In this document: positions 36,742 through 45,653 of the stretch, piece after piece
Position numbering within the stretch: position 1 is the first letter of the stretch
Layout: each line of letters opens with the position of its first letter
Assembly: GCF_040100845.1 (NCBI RefSeq)
Contig: NZ_JAZHSH010000001.1
Coordinates: forward strand, 3,208,501-3,272,500
Reading direction: 5' to 3'
DNA length: 64,000 bases
Source: Chengkuizengella sp. SCS-71B
GTDB lineage: Bacteria > Bacillota > Bacilli > Paenibacillales > KCTC-33759
The notes under the pieces: generated by a model
What the model saw: the letters and a program-made list of their open reading frames with translations, nothing else
Databases searched by the model: none
What the model was told of the DNA's origin: nothing
Program-made: the position numbers and the translations under genes

Positions 36742-38124
36742 CTATTTAGGAAGTGAAACCGTGACAGTAGTGCCTTCGTTTTTACTGCTTTCAATGTTAA
36801 GGTGGCCTTGATGAAGTGAAATAATTTTCTGACAAATTGCCAGACCAAGACCTGTACCACTTTGATTAGCATCTACTTGATAGAACATTTTTGTAACAGA
36901 ATTGAGTTGAGTTTTATCTATTCCAACACCTTCATCACTAATATGAAACTTTACATTTTTTTCGTTTTCTTCAATTTTTAAAGTGATTGTTGTTTCTATA
37001 GGAGAATATTTTATCGCATTATCCAATAAGTTGATTAATACTTGTTTAAGACGATTTTTATCTCCTACGATATGCAGTTCTTGATCAACATGAAATACAG
37101 TGTTCATATTCTTTTCCTTTAATTTAGTTTTCATCTGGAAAATGACTTCGTTCATTAGTTTAGTAAGGTTAAGAGGCTTCTTATTTAATGTAAGAGAATT
37201 CGTTTGATATCTTGAAAAATCTAATAACTCTTCTACCAAACCAATCAATCTCTCTGTTTCGTCCTGGATAGTATGCAGACCTTCAATTGTTTCTTGTTTA
37301 TCTGATAAATTTCCGGATACAATCGTTTCACTCCAACCTTTAATACTAGTTAATGGAGTTCTAATTTCATGTGAAATGGATGAAATAAATTCATTTTTCA
37401 TTTTTTCATTTTTTGTAAGTTCATCTGCCATCACATTAAATGTTTTTGCCAGATCGCCTATCTCATCAATATAAGTTTCTTTAATTTTACTCTGTAAATT
37501 GCCTTTTGCTATTTTCTCTGATGCTAGTGTTAATTCATGAATTGGCTTTGAAATAGATTTAGCTAAAGTAATACTTATAAGGAATATAATAAATAAAATA
37601 ATGAAACCAATACCGATTGATATTGCATAAATGTTAAACACCGTCTGATTCACATTTTCAAGTGAAGTTATAAACCTCAATGCTGCAAATGGTTGATCAC
37701 CTTCAAATAATGGAGTAGAAACTGCGATAACACTCTCATTAGTTAAAAAGTGATCTCCTTTCCAAGAGGTTTCTATTCCATTTAAAGCTTGTATCACATC
37801 ATCTGTTTTTATCACTTCATCAAGTCCAATTCCACTTGAAGTTAATAGAACTCTGCCTTGCCCATCTATAACTTGAAGCTCTGCTCTTTCATATGAAAAT
37901 TGATCTTTAATTAATTGTAGATTACCATCTAGATTATATGAATTTAAACTCATGTAGCGGTTCGCGTAGGAAGACGAAACCTGTGCATGATTTTTTAATA
38001 TTTTTTCTATTCCATCATAGTAATAAAAGTGAATAAACGTAAGAAAAATACCTTCTAATATTGCAATTGTTAAAAATACGACAAGCGTGTAGTGAGTTAC
38101 AATTCTTTTTTTTATGCCTGACAT
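36742..38124 (-). CDS. Two-component sensor histidine kinase
   Basis: 460 residues. A transmembrane segment near 13-35, an extracytoplasmic sensor part to ~165, a second transmembrane segment (~168-190), HAMP, the HisKA box with phospho-acceptor in FISSISHEIRTPLTSIKGW, and HATPase motifs: N box (INLLDNAIKYSP), G1 (ISDEGVGID) and G2 (GTGLGLAICQKI). All catalytic residues are present. Its start overlaps the response regulator stop by one base. The operon also encodes two FG-GAP lipoproteins, which may work with it at the cell surface. Confidence 0.95.
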   Translation of the reverse strand: MSGIKKRIVTHYTLVVFLTIAILEGIFLTFIHFYYYDGIEKILKNHAQVSSSYANRYMSLNSYNLDGNLQLIKDQFSYERAELQVIDGQGRVLLTSSGIGLDEVIKTDDVIQALNGIETSWKGDHFLTNESVIAVSTPLFEGDQPFAALRFITSLENVNQTVFNIYAISIGIGFIILFIIFLISITLAKSISKPIHELTLASEKIAKGNLQSKIKETYIDEIGDLAKTFNVMADELTKNEKMKNEFISSISHEIRTPLTSIKGWSETIVSGNLSDKQETIEGLHTIQDETERLIGLVEELLDFSRYQTNSLTLNKKPLNLTKLMNEVIFQMKTKLKEKNMNTVFHVDQELHIVGDKNRLKQVLINLLDNAIKYSPIETTITLKIEENEKNVKFHISDEGVGIDKTQLNSVTKMFYQVDANQSGTGLGLAICQKIISLHQGHLNIESSKNEGTTVTVSLPK

Positions 38125-38822
38125 TATTCATCACCTGTCCATTGATAACCATAACCCCATATTGTTTTAACGAATATTGGTTTGGAGGGATCATCTTCGA
38201 TTTTTTTTCTAAGTCTTCTGATGTTTACATCTACTATTTTAGCGTCTCCCACATAATCCAATCCCCAAATTTTATCTAACAAATCGTTTCTACTAATAGG
38301 CTCTTTATTTTCCATTAATATTTTCAATAGCTGAAATTCAGTTTGAGTGAGATCAACAAAATCCCCGTTTTTTTTAATTTTGTTGGTTTTTGGAAGCATC
38401 TCAATCAGTGGTGGATTCACATTCTGCACCTCGGTATTCATTTCACGGAAGGATACATTTAATCTTCTTAGCAAGGACTGTATTCTTGCAATTAGCGCTT
38501 TAGGACTAAAGGGTTTATTAATGTAATCATCCGCTCCTGACAATAACCCAGTGATATGATCTGCCTCCTGTACTTTTGCAGTAAGCATGATAATACCGAT
38601 GTGCTCATTAAACTCACGAATTTTATCACACACTTCAAAACCATTTATTCCAGGCAGCATCACATCTAATAAAACAACATCTATATCCTTTTCTCTATTT
38701 ACAATTTCAAGTGCTACTTCACCGTTGTCAGTTTCTAAGACATGAAAGCCATGTCTTTTTAAATTAATATGAATAAATCTGCGAATGCTTTTTTCATCTT
38801 CAACGATTAATATTTTACTCAA
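38124..38822 (-). CDS. OmpR-family response regulator
   Basis: About 232 residues. Receiver domain with acidic pocket (LIVEDE), phospho-acceptor Asp in VVLLDVMLPGINGFE, Thr in MLTAK and Lys in INKPFSP. A winged-helix DNA-binding domain ends in VKTIWGYGYQW. The TTG at 38822 is preferred because AGGTGG precedes it; the ATG at 38837 has no ribosome site. Paired with the kinase by overlap. A candidate target is the inverted repeat at 41405-41460 upstream of its own operon. Confidence 0.94.
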   Translation of the reverse strand: MSKILIVEDEKSIRRFIHINLKRHGFHVLETDNGEVALEIVNREKDIDVVLLDVMLPGINGFEVCDKIREFNEHIGIIMLTAKVQEADHITGLLSGADDYINKPFSPKALIARIQSLLRRLNVSFREMNTEVQNVNPPLIEMLPKTNKIKKNGDFVDLTQTEFQLLKILMENKEPISRNDLLDKIWGLDYVGDAKIVDVNIRRLRKKIEDDPSKPIFVKTIWGYGYQWTGDE

Positions 38823-38858
38823 ATAACCACCTGCCATTAAACAGTTATATCTTTACCA

Positions 38859-40082
38859 TCATAGTAAATGAAAGTTCCTTTGTAATTGCTCATCATCTAT
38901 AGTAGTACAATACACGTAAGTATCTGTTCGCATTAATTCAATTTTTCCTTTAAGTTTCTCTTCTTCTGATACTGGAATCACATACACATCAAATAAAAGA
39001 CTCTGATCCACAGTATTTATAAATTTAATTTCCTTAAAGTCAAGATTACTTACAATGGTTACATTTTGATTTGACCAAGGAAAATCAAAACGATAACCAT
39101 ATTCATAATTGTCATAACGTTCTTGTACAAATTTTAACCCCGTTTCTCCATCCCATTGATAAAAACTATGAATATACGGAGTATAAGCATGTCCATCATC
39201 TTCAAATCCAGCAGGAATCCGAGGTATGCCAATTTCTATAATTTCATCATTATTTATATCTTCACTATCTAACATTGTAGCCTTATAATTGGGTAGGTCT
39301 TCATCATCAAATACACTTTCTAGTTTTAATCCGTCAAATAAAAGGATATTCGTATATGCAGAGTGAGCTCCATATAAGTTATCAACAACGATGCCTCTAT
39401 GATCTCTAGCCACATAACCGCTTTTAGGAATAGCTCCAAGTATTTTTGGATTAAGCGATAGAGCATCAATAAACTTCATTTCGTGGTTGATAAAATTATA
39501 CACTGAAGCCTCATATGAAATATGATTCTCTTCAAGAAGAAAAATAGTTACATCAATTATCCCATCCCCATTCAAATCATCGATTACTTTATTAGTATAG
39601 GAAGTATTAAAAAGCCTACTGATTTTATTTACATCATATTGATAAATAGCAAGTCCTTTATTTAAGTAGAAATTATCTTCTACAAAGAACCCTGCTATAA
39701 TATCTAGAAGACCATCATTTGTTACATCAACAAAATCTAATTCATAAAGTGCATTGCCCTCCCCTTCAAAGGTTTGAACGATATCCCATTCTCCATTTGT
39801 TTCTTTCAATACCAATCCTTGTACATAATTTTCCTGATCACCTGTATAAAATGTAATGGCTTCAAGTAAACCATCTCCATCCAGATCAATCAATGAATAG
39901 GAACTTTGGTATTCTCCAGTTACTGCTTCTAAAATTGCGGCATCACTTGGAATAAAGAATTTTATAGCTTCATTGATTAAAGAAACAGGCTGAGGAGGGG
40001 TCATCAATGATTCATTTTTTTTTAAAACTTCACAACCAGATATTAAAAAAGACAAAATCATTATGATGTATAATTTTTTCAC
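38859..40082 (-). CDS. FG-GAP/VCBS-repeat lipoprotein, paralogue 1
   Basis: About 407 residues with lipobox LISGC, so exported and lipid-anchored. At least four calcium-loop-like motifs in the FG-GAP/VCBS style are visible: DLDGDGLLEA, DVTNDGLLDI, DLNGDGIIDV and DINNDEIIEI. The closest relative in the window is the next gene upstream, with the same architecture and the same C-terminal VYCTT motif. Function unknown; possibly a surface sensor or ligand-binding partner of the two-component system that follows 36 bases downstream. The GTG at 40082 is preceded by AGGTGAGGTG. Confidence 0.8.
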   Translation of the reverse strand: MKKLYIIMILSFLISGCEVLKKNESLMTPPQPVSLINEAIKFFIPSDAAILEAVTGEYQSSYSLIDLDGDGLLEAITFYTGDQENYVQGLVLKETNGEWDIVQTFEGEGNALYELDFVDVTNDGLLDIIAGFFVEDNFYLNKGLAIYQYDVNKISRLFNTSYTNKVIDDLNGDGIIDVTIFLLEENHISYEASVYNFINHEMKFIDALSLNPKILGAIPKSGYVARDHRGIVVDNLYGAHSAYTNILLFDGLKLESVFDDEDLPNYKATMLDSEDINNDEIIEIGIPRIPAGFEDDGHAYTPYIHSFYQWDGETGLKFVQERYDNYEYGYRFDFPWSNQNVTIVSNLDFKEIKFINTVDQSLLFDVYVIPVSEEEKLKGKIELMRTDTYVYCTTIDDEQLQRNFHLL

Positions 40083-40103
40083 GATGCACCTCACCTCTAA
40101 TCT

Positions 40104-41330
40104 TTACAGCAACTTAAATGCCCTTTGCAATCTTTTATCATTTACTGTAGTACAATACACATAACTATTAGTACGGGCTAATTCAATTTTCCCTTCAAGT
40201 TTATCTCCTTCTGCTATAGGGATCACATAAATATCAAATAAAAGACTATGATCCTTTATACTGATAAATTTTATTTCTTTAAAATCAAGATCACTTTCAA
40301 TCGTTACGTATTCTGGAAGCCAAGGCAGTTCATAGCGGTAATCATAAGTATAATTATCATATCGTTCACTAACAAACTGTAATCTCTTGTCCCCATCCCA
40401 GCGATAATAACTATTTATATAAGGAATATACCTTTCCTCCTCATCTTCATATCCAACAGGAATTCGAGGTATTCCAATCTCTAAAATTCCATCATAATTA
40501 ATGTCTTCACTTTTTAACCTATACACCTTATCATTAGGTTCTTCTTCCTCGTTAAAAACACTTTTTAAATTTGTTCCATCAAATAACAAAATATTTGTAT
40601 ATGCTGTATGCATTCCGTTCGCCACATCAAGAACGATGCCTTTTTCTCGCTCCCAATTTACATAACCGCTAAGAATGTTATAATACCCAAGAATGATCGG
40701 ATTAAGTGGTAAGGCATCAATTAACTTCATTTCTTGATTTACATAGTTGTATACAGAAGCGTTATTTGAGTTATGGTTTTCATCAAGAAGAATAGTGGTA
40801 ATATCTTTCACTTCATCTTCATTCAAATCATCCATCACTTTATATGTATACGAAGTATTAAAGATCCTACTAATTTCATTTCCATCATATTGATAAATCA
40901 CTAAACCTCTTACTTCATATGCATCCGAAAATGAGTATCCAGCTACGATTTCTAAAAACCCATCATTTGTTACATCTACAAAATCCAATTCATAAAGTGC
41001 ATTGCCATCTCCCTCAAAATTATGAAGAACGTTCCACTCTCCATTTGTTTCTTTTAAAACCAGACCTTGAACACTAACCTCGTGTGTACCAGTGTAAAAT
41101 GCTATAACCTCTAATAATCCATCTCCATTCAGATCAATTAAAGAATAAGAATCTACATAATTTCCTGTTTCAGCTATTATTATGGATGCATCACTAGGTA
41201 GAAAGGACTGAATAGCTGCATTAATCTTAGAAACAGGTTTTGGGGGTTTCATTAACGATTCATTATTTTCAAAAGCAATACAGCCAGATAATATAAATGT
41301 CATAAAAAATATAATATATACCTTTGTCAC
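40104..41330 (-). CDS. FG-GAP/VCBS-repeat lipoprotein, paralogue 2
   Basis: 408 residues with lipobox ILSGC. Shares long identical stretches with the downstream gene product (VLKETNGEW, GNALYELDFVDVTNDG, AYTNILLFDG), so the two arose by tandem duplication. Acidic loops DLNGDGLLEV, DVTNDGFLEI and DLNEDEVKDI are present; one Gly of a loop is lost. First gene of a four-gene operon: two lipoproteins, response regulator, kinase. The GTG start has GGAGGAG 4 bases upstream. Confidence 0.8.
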   Translation of the reverse strand: MTKVYIIFFMTFILSGCIAFENNESLMKPPKPVSKINAAIQSFLPSDASIIIAETGNYVDSYSLIDLNGDGLLEVIAFYTGTHEVSVQGLVLKETNGEWNVLHNFEGDGNALYELDFVDVTNDGFLEIVAGYSFSDAYEVRGLVIYQYDGNEISRIFNTSYTYKVMDDLNEDEVKDITTILLDENHNSNNASVYNYVNQEMKLIDALPLNPIILGYYNILSGYVNWEREKGIVLDVANGMHTAYTNILLFDGTNLKSVFNEEEEPNDKVYRLKSEDINYDGILEIGIPRIPVGYEDEEERYIPYINSYYRWDGDKRLQFVSERYDNYTYDYRYELPWLPEYVTIESDLDFKEIKFISIKDHSLLFDIYVIPIAEGDKLEGKIELARTNSYVYCTTVNDKRLQRAFKLL

Positions 41331-41807
41331 GATACTCCTCCATAAACTTCCTTCAATTTTTACGTGTTACTGGCATACTCAAGGGAATTCTAAACAATAA
41401 CTAAATTGATAACTAGTATATCTTTCTGCATAAATATTATATAATTTATTAGTTATCAATAAGTGACAAATGGTAACAAAAGAATGTCACAATCTTTTTC
41501 TTTCAAATAGGATTGTTCAACTATTATAATGTATGTTATAATTAAAAAACCAATTTTTAACATTCAGCCTCAATTTAATTTTCATCACATTAAAGTAAAT
41601 CCATTCTAATTAACTCACCTTACACTTATGATATTTTTCAAATCATTCTTTTTTTCAGATCAACACATGCTCATTTTTTATGAAATGCATTAAATTTGTA
41701 CACAACTCTAGGTTATGACCGTGCCTTCATTTTACTTTCATTCATATGATGAACAAGTAGTATCTTTTTACTCATAGTTTTAAAAAATGAATTGGGAGGT
41801 TAAAAAA
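41331..41807. other. Divergent intergenic region, lipoprotein/TCS operon and subtilisin gene
   Basis: No gene seen. It must carry two divergent promoters. An 11-bp inverted repeat with a 34-bp spacer lies at 41405-41460 on the lipoprotein side. A TATAAT-like box lies in its AT-rich spacer on the minus strand. Confidence 0.5.
41405..41460. promoter_or_regulatory. Spaced inverted repeat, candidate operator of the lipoprotein/TCS operon
   Basis: ATTGATAACTA at 41405-41415 and its perfect complement at 41450-41460 flank a spacer rich in TATA sequences, about 75-130 bases upstream of the first lipoprotein gene. An OmpR-type regulator encoded in the same operon is an obvious candidate to bind it; this is inference. 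Confidence 0.45.
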
Positions 41808-42779
41808 ATGGACAAAGATTTTAAACTTATCCCTTATAAAGTGGATAATAAAAATGTGGATGTAAATGAAATCCCTCAGGGAGTTAGGATGATTCAAGCA
41901 CCAGAAGTTTGGGATCAAAGTGAAAGAGGAAAAGGAATTGTAATTGCTATTATTGATACAGGTTGTGATCGAGATCATCCTGACTTAAAAGACAGAGTCA
42001 TTGGGGGAAGAAATTTTACAGATGATGATAATGGAAACCCTAACAAATTTAGTGATTATATTGGACATGGAACACATGTAGCAGGAACAATTGCAGCAAG
42101 TATAAATGGCAGTGGAGTTGTCGGTGTTGCACCTGAGGCAAGTCTTTTAATTTTAAAGGCTTTAGGAGGGAAATACGGCTCTGGAAGTTACGATTGGATT
42201 ATTAATGCAATCAATTACGCTGTAGATAAAAACGCAGATATTATCTCTATGTCTTTAGGAGGTCCTCACGATATCCCTGAGTTACATCAAGCAGTAATCA
42301 ATGCAGTTGAAAAAAATATATTAGTTGTTTGTGCAGCAGGGAATGAAGGAGACGGACGATCTCATACAAATGAGTATTCGTATCCTGGCAGCTACAATGA
42401 AGTTATTTCAGTAGGTGCCATTGATTTTGAAAAAAGATCTGCTAATTTTACAAATTCTAATAATGAAATTGATTTAGTCGCTCCTGGTGTGAAAGTCATC
42501 TCAACTTATCCAAGAAATAAATTCACAGAATTAAGCGGGACTTCAATGGCTACTCCCCATGTCTCAGGAGCTTTAGCTCTTTTAAAAAACATCAGTGAAA
42601 GAGAATTTAACAGACCATTAACTGAAGCTGAATTGTATGCACAATTAATAAAAAGAACCTTATCTGTAGGGTATCCAAAAACGATAGAAGGAAATGGACT
42701 CGTTTCCTTAGCATTACCAGATAGAATATCAGGAATTTTAAGTCCTTTATGTATGATTAATATATCCAATATATCATGA
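41808..42779 (+). CDS. Intracellular serine protease, subtilisin family (IspA type)
   Basis: 323 residues without signal peptide. Catalytic triad in DTGCDRDHPD, GHGTHVAGTIAAS and SGTSMATPHVSGA, with the oxyanion Asn in AAGNEGDG. The short N-terminal propeptide contains the LIPY motif, which in intracellular subtilisins blocks the active site until removed. Length matches Bacillus IspA (about 320). It degrades cytoplasmic proteins, typically in stationary phase and sporulation. The ATG at 41808 has GGGAGG 8 bases upstream; an upstream ATG at 41787 does not. Confidence 0.93.
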   Translation: MDKDFKLIPYKVDNKNVDVNEIPQGVRMIQAPEVWDQSERGKGIVIAIIDTGCDRDHPDLKDRVIGGRNFTDDDNGNPNKFSDYIGHGTHVAGTIAASINGSGVVGVAPEASLLILKALGGKYGSGSYDWIINAINYAVDKNADIISMSLGGPHDIPELHQAVINAVEKNILVVCAAGNEGDGRSHTNEYSYPGSYNEVISVGAIDFEKRSANFTNSNNEIDLVAPGVKVISTYPRNKFTELSGTSMATPHVSGALALLKNISEREFNRPLTEAELYAQLIKRTLSVGYPKTIEGNGLVSLALPDRISGILSPLCMINISNIS

Positions 42780-42816
42780 ATGAGAGAGTTGGACTAAAAT
42801 AAATGTTTATATTACC

Positions 42817-42838
42817 ACCACCCTTAGGGTGGTTTTTT
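42817..42838 (+). terminator. Terminator of the intracellular protease gene
   Basis: ACCACCC, a TTA loop, GGGTGGT and a run of six T in total, 37 bases after the stop codon. Confidence 0.9.
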
Positions 42839-42868
42839 ATGTTCTTAAACAAAAAAACAATAGTCCTT

Positions 42869-43032
42869 CTCAGTAGAAGATTAAATCTGTACTTCCTTCT
42901 AATACTGCACCTATTAAATTATTGAATCAGTTGATTATATTCTATCCCCTATTAAATGAATAATTATAATATATCATTACTAGTCATTCTTTCTACTGAA
43001 AATACTTTAAACACAAAATTCTTTACAGTCCC
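42869..43032 (-). repeat. Dispersed intergenic repeat, copy A
   Basis: Read on the minus strand it begins GGGACTGTAAAGAATTTT and is related for about 150 bases to the plus-strand sequence at 59096-59250 (shared blocks include TGCAGTAT.AGAAG, CATTTAA.AGGGGAT and ATAATCAA). No coding potential seen. The rest of the gap between 42840 and 43228 shows no gene. Confidence 0.6.
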
Positions 43033-43228
43033 TTAATTCCCCCTCCTTTATCTGCTATTCATATTTTCTCTTTTTCAAGTTTCACCTCCTCTAATTAACT
43101 GGTTCTATTTTATAAATAATAATATTAGTTAAAAAGGATTAAAATTTCATGATTTTCGACCCCTTCTACCAAATCTATTAATCATGTTATATTCTCTATA
43201 TTCATTTTTAAAGGAGTAGCAAAATTAA

Positions 43229-44976
43229 ATGAAATTAATTGAACATTATCTTATCTTACATACAGCCTTTAAAAATCAAAAAAGTAGTGTTGAAATTGAA
43301 ACGACACTCAATGAAATTATCGATATCCTCGGCTGCAGTAGGTCAAATGCAAAAACGGTACTAAATCGATTAGATAAGAAAGGATGGTTAAAGTGGAAAC
43401 CAGGAAATGGACGAGGTTATAGATCCCTTATCAACTTTAAACTTTCTTTAATTGATAGCATTAAGATGTATGCAAATGAACAACTGGCACAGGATCATTT
43501 CAAAGAAGGAATGGAGTTCCTACAATCGTTATCCATTCCTTCAAAGATTCATAATATTTTGGGGCAATACCTTGAAGAATGGTTTGGTTTTAAATCGGAG
43601 GAAAAAAAAAAGCTAAGCACATCTTACGCATTCCTATTCATAGAGATCTCATTTCGTTGGATCCAGCACAAATCTCTACAGCATACGAATACCATTTTGT
43701 TGGTCATATTTTTGATACACTTCTTCGCATGGATCCCAATACAAAACAGTTTCATCCTCATCTCGTTCTTGATTGGGATTCTTTAAACGATGAGTCGTGG
43801 ACTTTTTATCTGCGTAAAGGAGTTCGCTTTCATCACGGTAGAATGTTCACATCAGAAGACGTAATTTGTACTTTTCAGCGTCTCTTTCATTCTATTGAAA
43901 GCGTATTCTACTGGCTTAGTCGACACTTGGAAAAAATAGAATCATTAGGAGATCATACCGTGATTATTCATTTTAATCGACCTATTCCTTTTTTTCCTAA
44001 TATCCTATGTTCAAACAAAGCTTCGATCGTTCCACACGATGTGGATTTGAAACAACAAGTCGTGGGAACTGGACCTTTTTCCGTACAGTCATTCACTAAA
44101 GAAAAATTAATCATGGAAGCTTTTGATCATTATTTTAATAAAAGGGCTTGGCTAGATCGAGTAGAAATTTATCGTTTTCCTGAGGAATTGCAAAGTAGAT
44201 TTCTTTACGAGATGACCACCGAAAATGTAGGTTCAATAGAGGGACAAGACAAAACAATTACGCAAGATATGAACATTACACAATTCATTATTTTTCATAC
44301 AAAAATATTAGGTCCACAACAACATCCAGCATTTCGAAAAGCTATTCGACTTGCTTTAGATCGAGATACTATGATTGATGAGTTAAATCTAGAGGAAGTT
44401 CAACTTGCGGACAGTTTTTTACTTGCTCATAGCAAAAATAGAAATTTTCCATCCAATACACTTTCAGAAGCTCAAGAAGCACTTAAAGAAAGTAACTATG
44501 CTGGCGAAACAATAACGATGTTCATTCATCCAGATCAATGGAGGGAGAATGCACTTTGGATTCAGTCCCGATGTAATCAAATTGGTATATCTATAGAACT
44601 CCGACCTCTTAACTATAATCAAACCATACAACATTTAGATCAAGCTCATTTAATCATGATAGATGTTGTATTTAAGGATGAATCAGAAATTAATTTAATT
44701 GAACCATTAGGAAATAACAGTATATATCACAAAATGTTTACTTTACAAGAGAATCAGCAAATGGATACTTTTATGGATCGATTTATTAGTGGGAAAACAA
44801 TCAGTGAACGTCTTCATATCTGGAATGAAATGGTAGAGTGGTTTCGTAAAGAAAATCTTATTCTTTTTCAGTTCCATTTTAAAAAACAGTATGCCTTCTC
44901 AAGTTCCCTCCAAGGGAATAATTTTGGATTAATAGGAATGGCTGATTTTTACAATATTTGGGTTAAGGATAAGTAA
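43229..44976 (+). pseudogene. SgrR-like transcriptional regulator / solute-binding protein, frameshifted at an A10 tract
   Basis: Two reading frames together make a complete SgrR-family protein. The first (43229 to about 43611) holds an N-terminal winged-helix region (ILGCSRSNAKTVLNRLDKKGW) and GNGRGYRSLINF. The second, continuing through HILRIPIHRDLISLDPAQ to 44976, is a family-5 solute-binding domain (WTFYLRKGVRFHHGRMFTSEDV). The frames switch at ten consecutive A (43602-43611); one extra A would join them into about 582 residues, the usual family length. This is either a true frameshift, a sequencing error in a homopolymer, or a site of transcriptional slippage. AAGGAG is 12 bases before the ATG. 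Confidence 0.82.
43602..43611 (+). repeat. A10 homopolymer at the frameshift
   Basis: Ten A following GAGG at the exact point where the two halves of the SgrR-like gene change frame. An A9 version would place a stop just after the tract; A11 restores the frame. Confidence 0.85.
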
Positions 44977-45009
44977 TAACTTTATCAGTTCGTTAATCCC
45001 TCAACTATA

Positions 45010-45034
45010 AAAAACGATCATAGCGATCGTTTTT
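45010..45034. terminator. Bidirectional terminator after the sgrR-like gene
   Basis: AAAAACGATC and GATCGTTTTT form a perfect 10-bp stem with loop ATAGC. It can end the plus-strand regulator gene and the minus-strand small ORF at 45067-45219. Confidence 0.88.
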
Positions 45035-45066
45035 CGTATCGAACCATTAAGTTGATAAAGATATAT

Positions 45067-45219
45067 TTACCTTTCTTTTTTAAATTGCTTTATATTAGTA
45101 GTATCACCTCTATATCTATTATGTATTATCGCAACTGGCGTTAGAGTTTCCCATATAGGACCGGGACCCTCATTGTTTTTCTTTTCTTCCAATTGTTGAA
45201 GAGCTAGTACTTGATTCAA
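45067..45219 (-). CDS. Small ORF, 50 residues, possible RiPP precursor-like peptide
   Basis: TTG start with GGAG 9 bases upstream (in-frame ATGs at 45228 and 45234 are alternatives). The product begins MNQVLALQQLEEKKNNEGPG and continues with a hydrophobic/Thr-containing part ending in basic residues. The VLALQQLEE segment resembles the conserved LxLQ leader motif of class III lanthipeptides, and a Gly/Pro-rich hinge follows. However, the putative core has four Thr but no Ser or Cys, and no modifying enzyme is in the window. It could equally be an unrelated small protein. It ends just before a good terminator, which supports a real transcript. Confidence 0.45.
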   Translation of the reverse strand: MNQVLALQQLEEKKNNEGPGPIWETLTPVAIIHNRYRGDTTNIKQFKKER

Positions 45220-45234
45220 TATAATCATCTCCAT

Positions 45235-45653
45235 CCAATTTAGTTTTTTTAGTTGTTGTGTTATAGGAGAAACACAGACCTCTTTGGTAATGATTTAATT
45301 ATGTTAATATAATTACTAACTAATCTAAATCATATTATACCAGACTACTATTCCTAAATAGTATAGTACAATAGGATGAATTTTCCAAATTATTTGGATG
45401 TTTCTTCATAATTTTACTCAAAAACTAATTATGTAGTATATTTCCAGAACTTTATAAGTATATCATTCAATAGAACTATTTTTTTAAAATATACTTTTTG
45501 AATATTCCAAAGTTAAGTTAATCATTGAAAAAAGAGACTATATTGAAGAAGAGCTGTTCTTATTCACAAGGGTAAGAATCGCTCTTCTTCTTATTGAAAA
45601 TCTATTTATTCCTCTTTTCTTATTTTTGTATCATATGCTTGAAACTCCATTAC
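45235..45653. other. Intergenic region at the left border of the tail island
   Basis: No gene seen. It contains a long dyad at about 45542-45594 (GAAGAAGAGC ... GCTCTTCTTC) with further pairing inside, which may act as a weak terminator for the tail operon. No integrase or attachment-site duplication was recognised. Confidence 0.4.

Noticed and set aside
42960-43100. Two Shine-Dalgarno-like motifs on the minus strand suggesting small peptides
   Set aside because: The frames behind them end after seven or so codons or lack a start codon.
45542-45594. Long dyad as a definite terminator of the tail operon
   Set aside because: The stem is good but no T run follows on the minus strand, so I list it only in the intergenic note.
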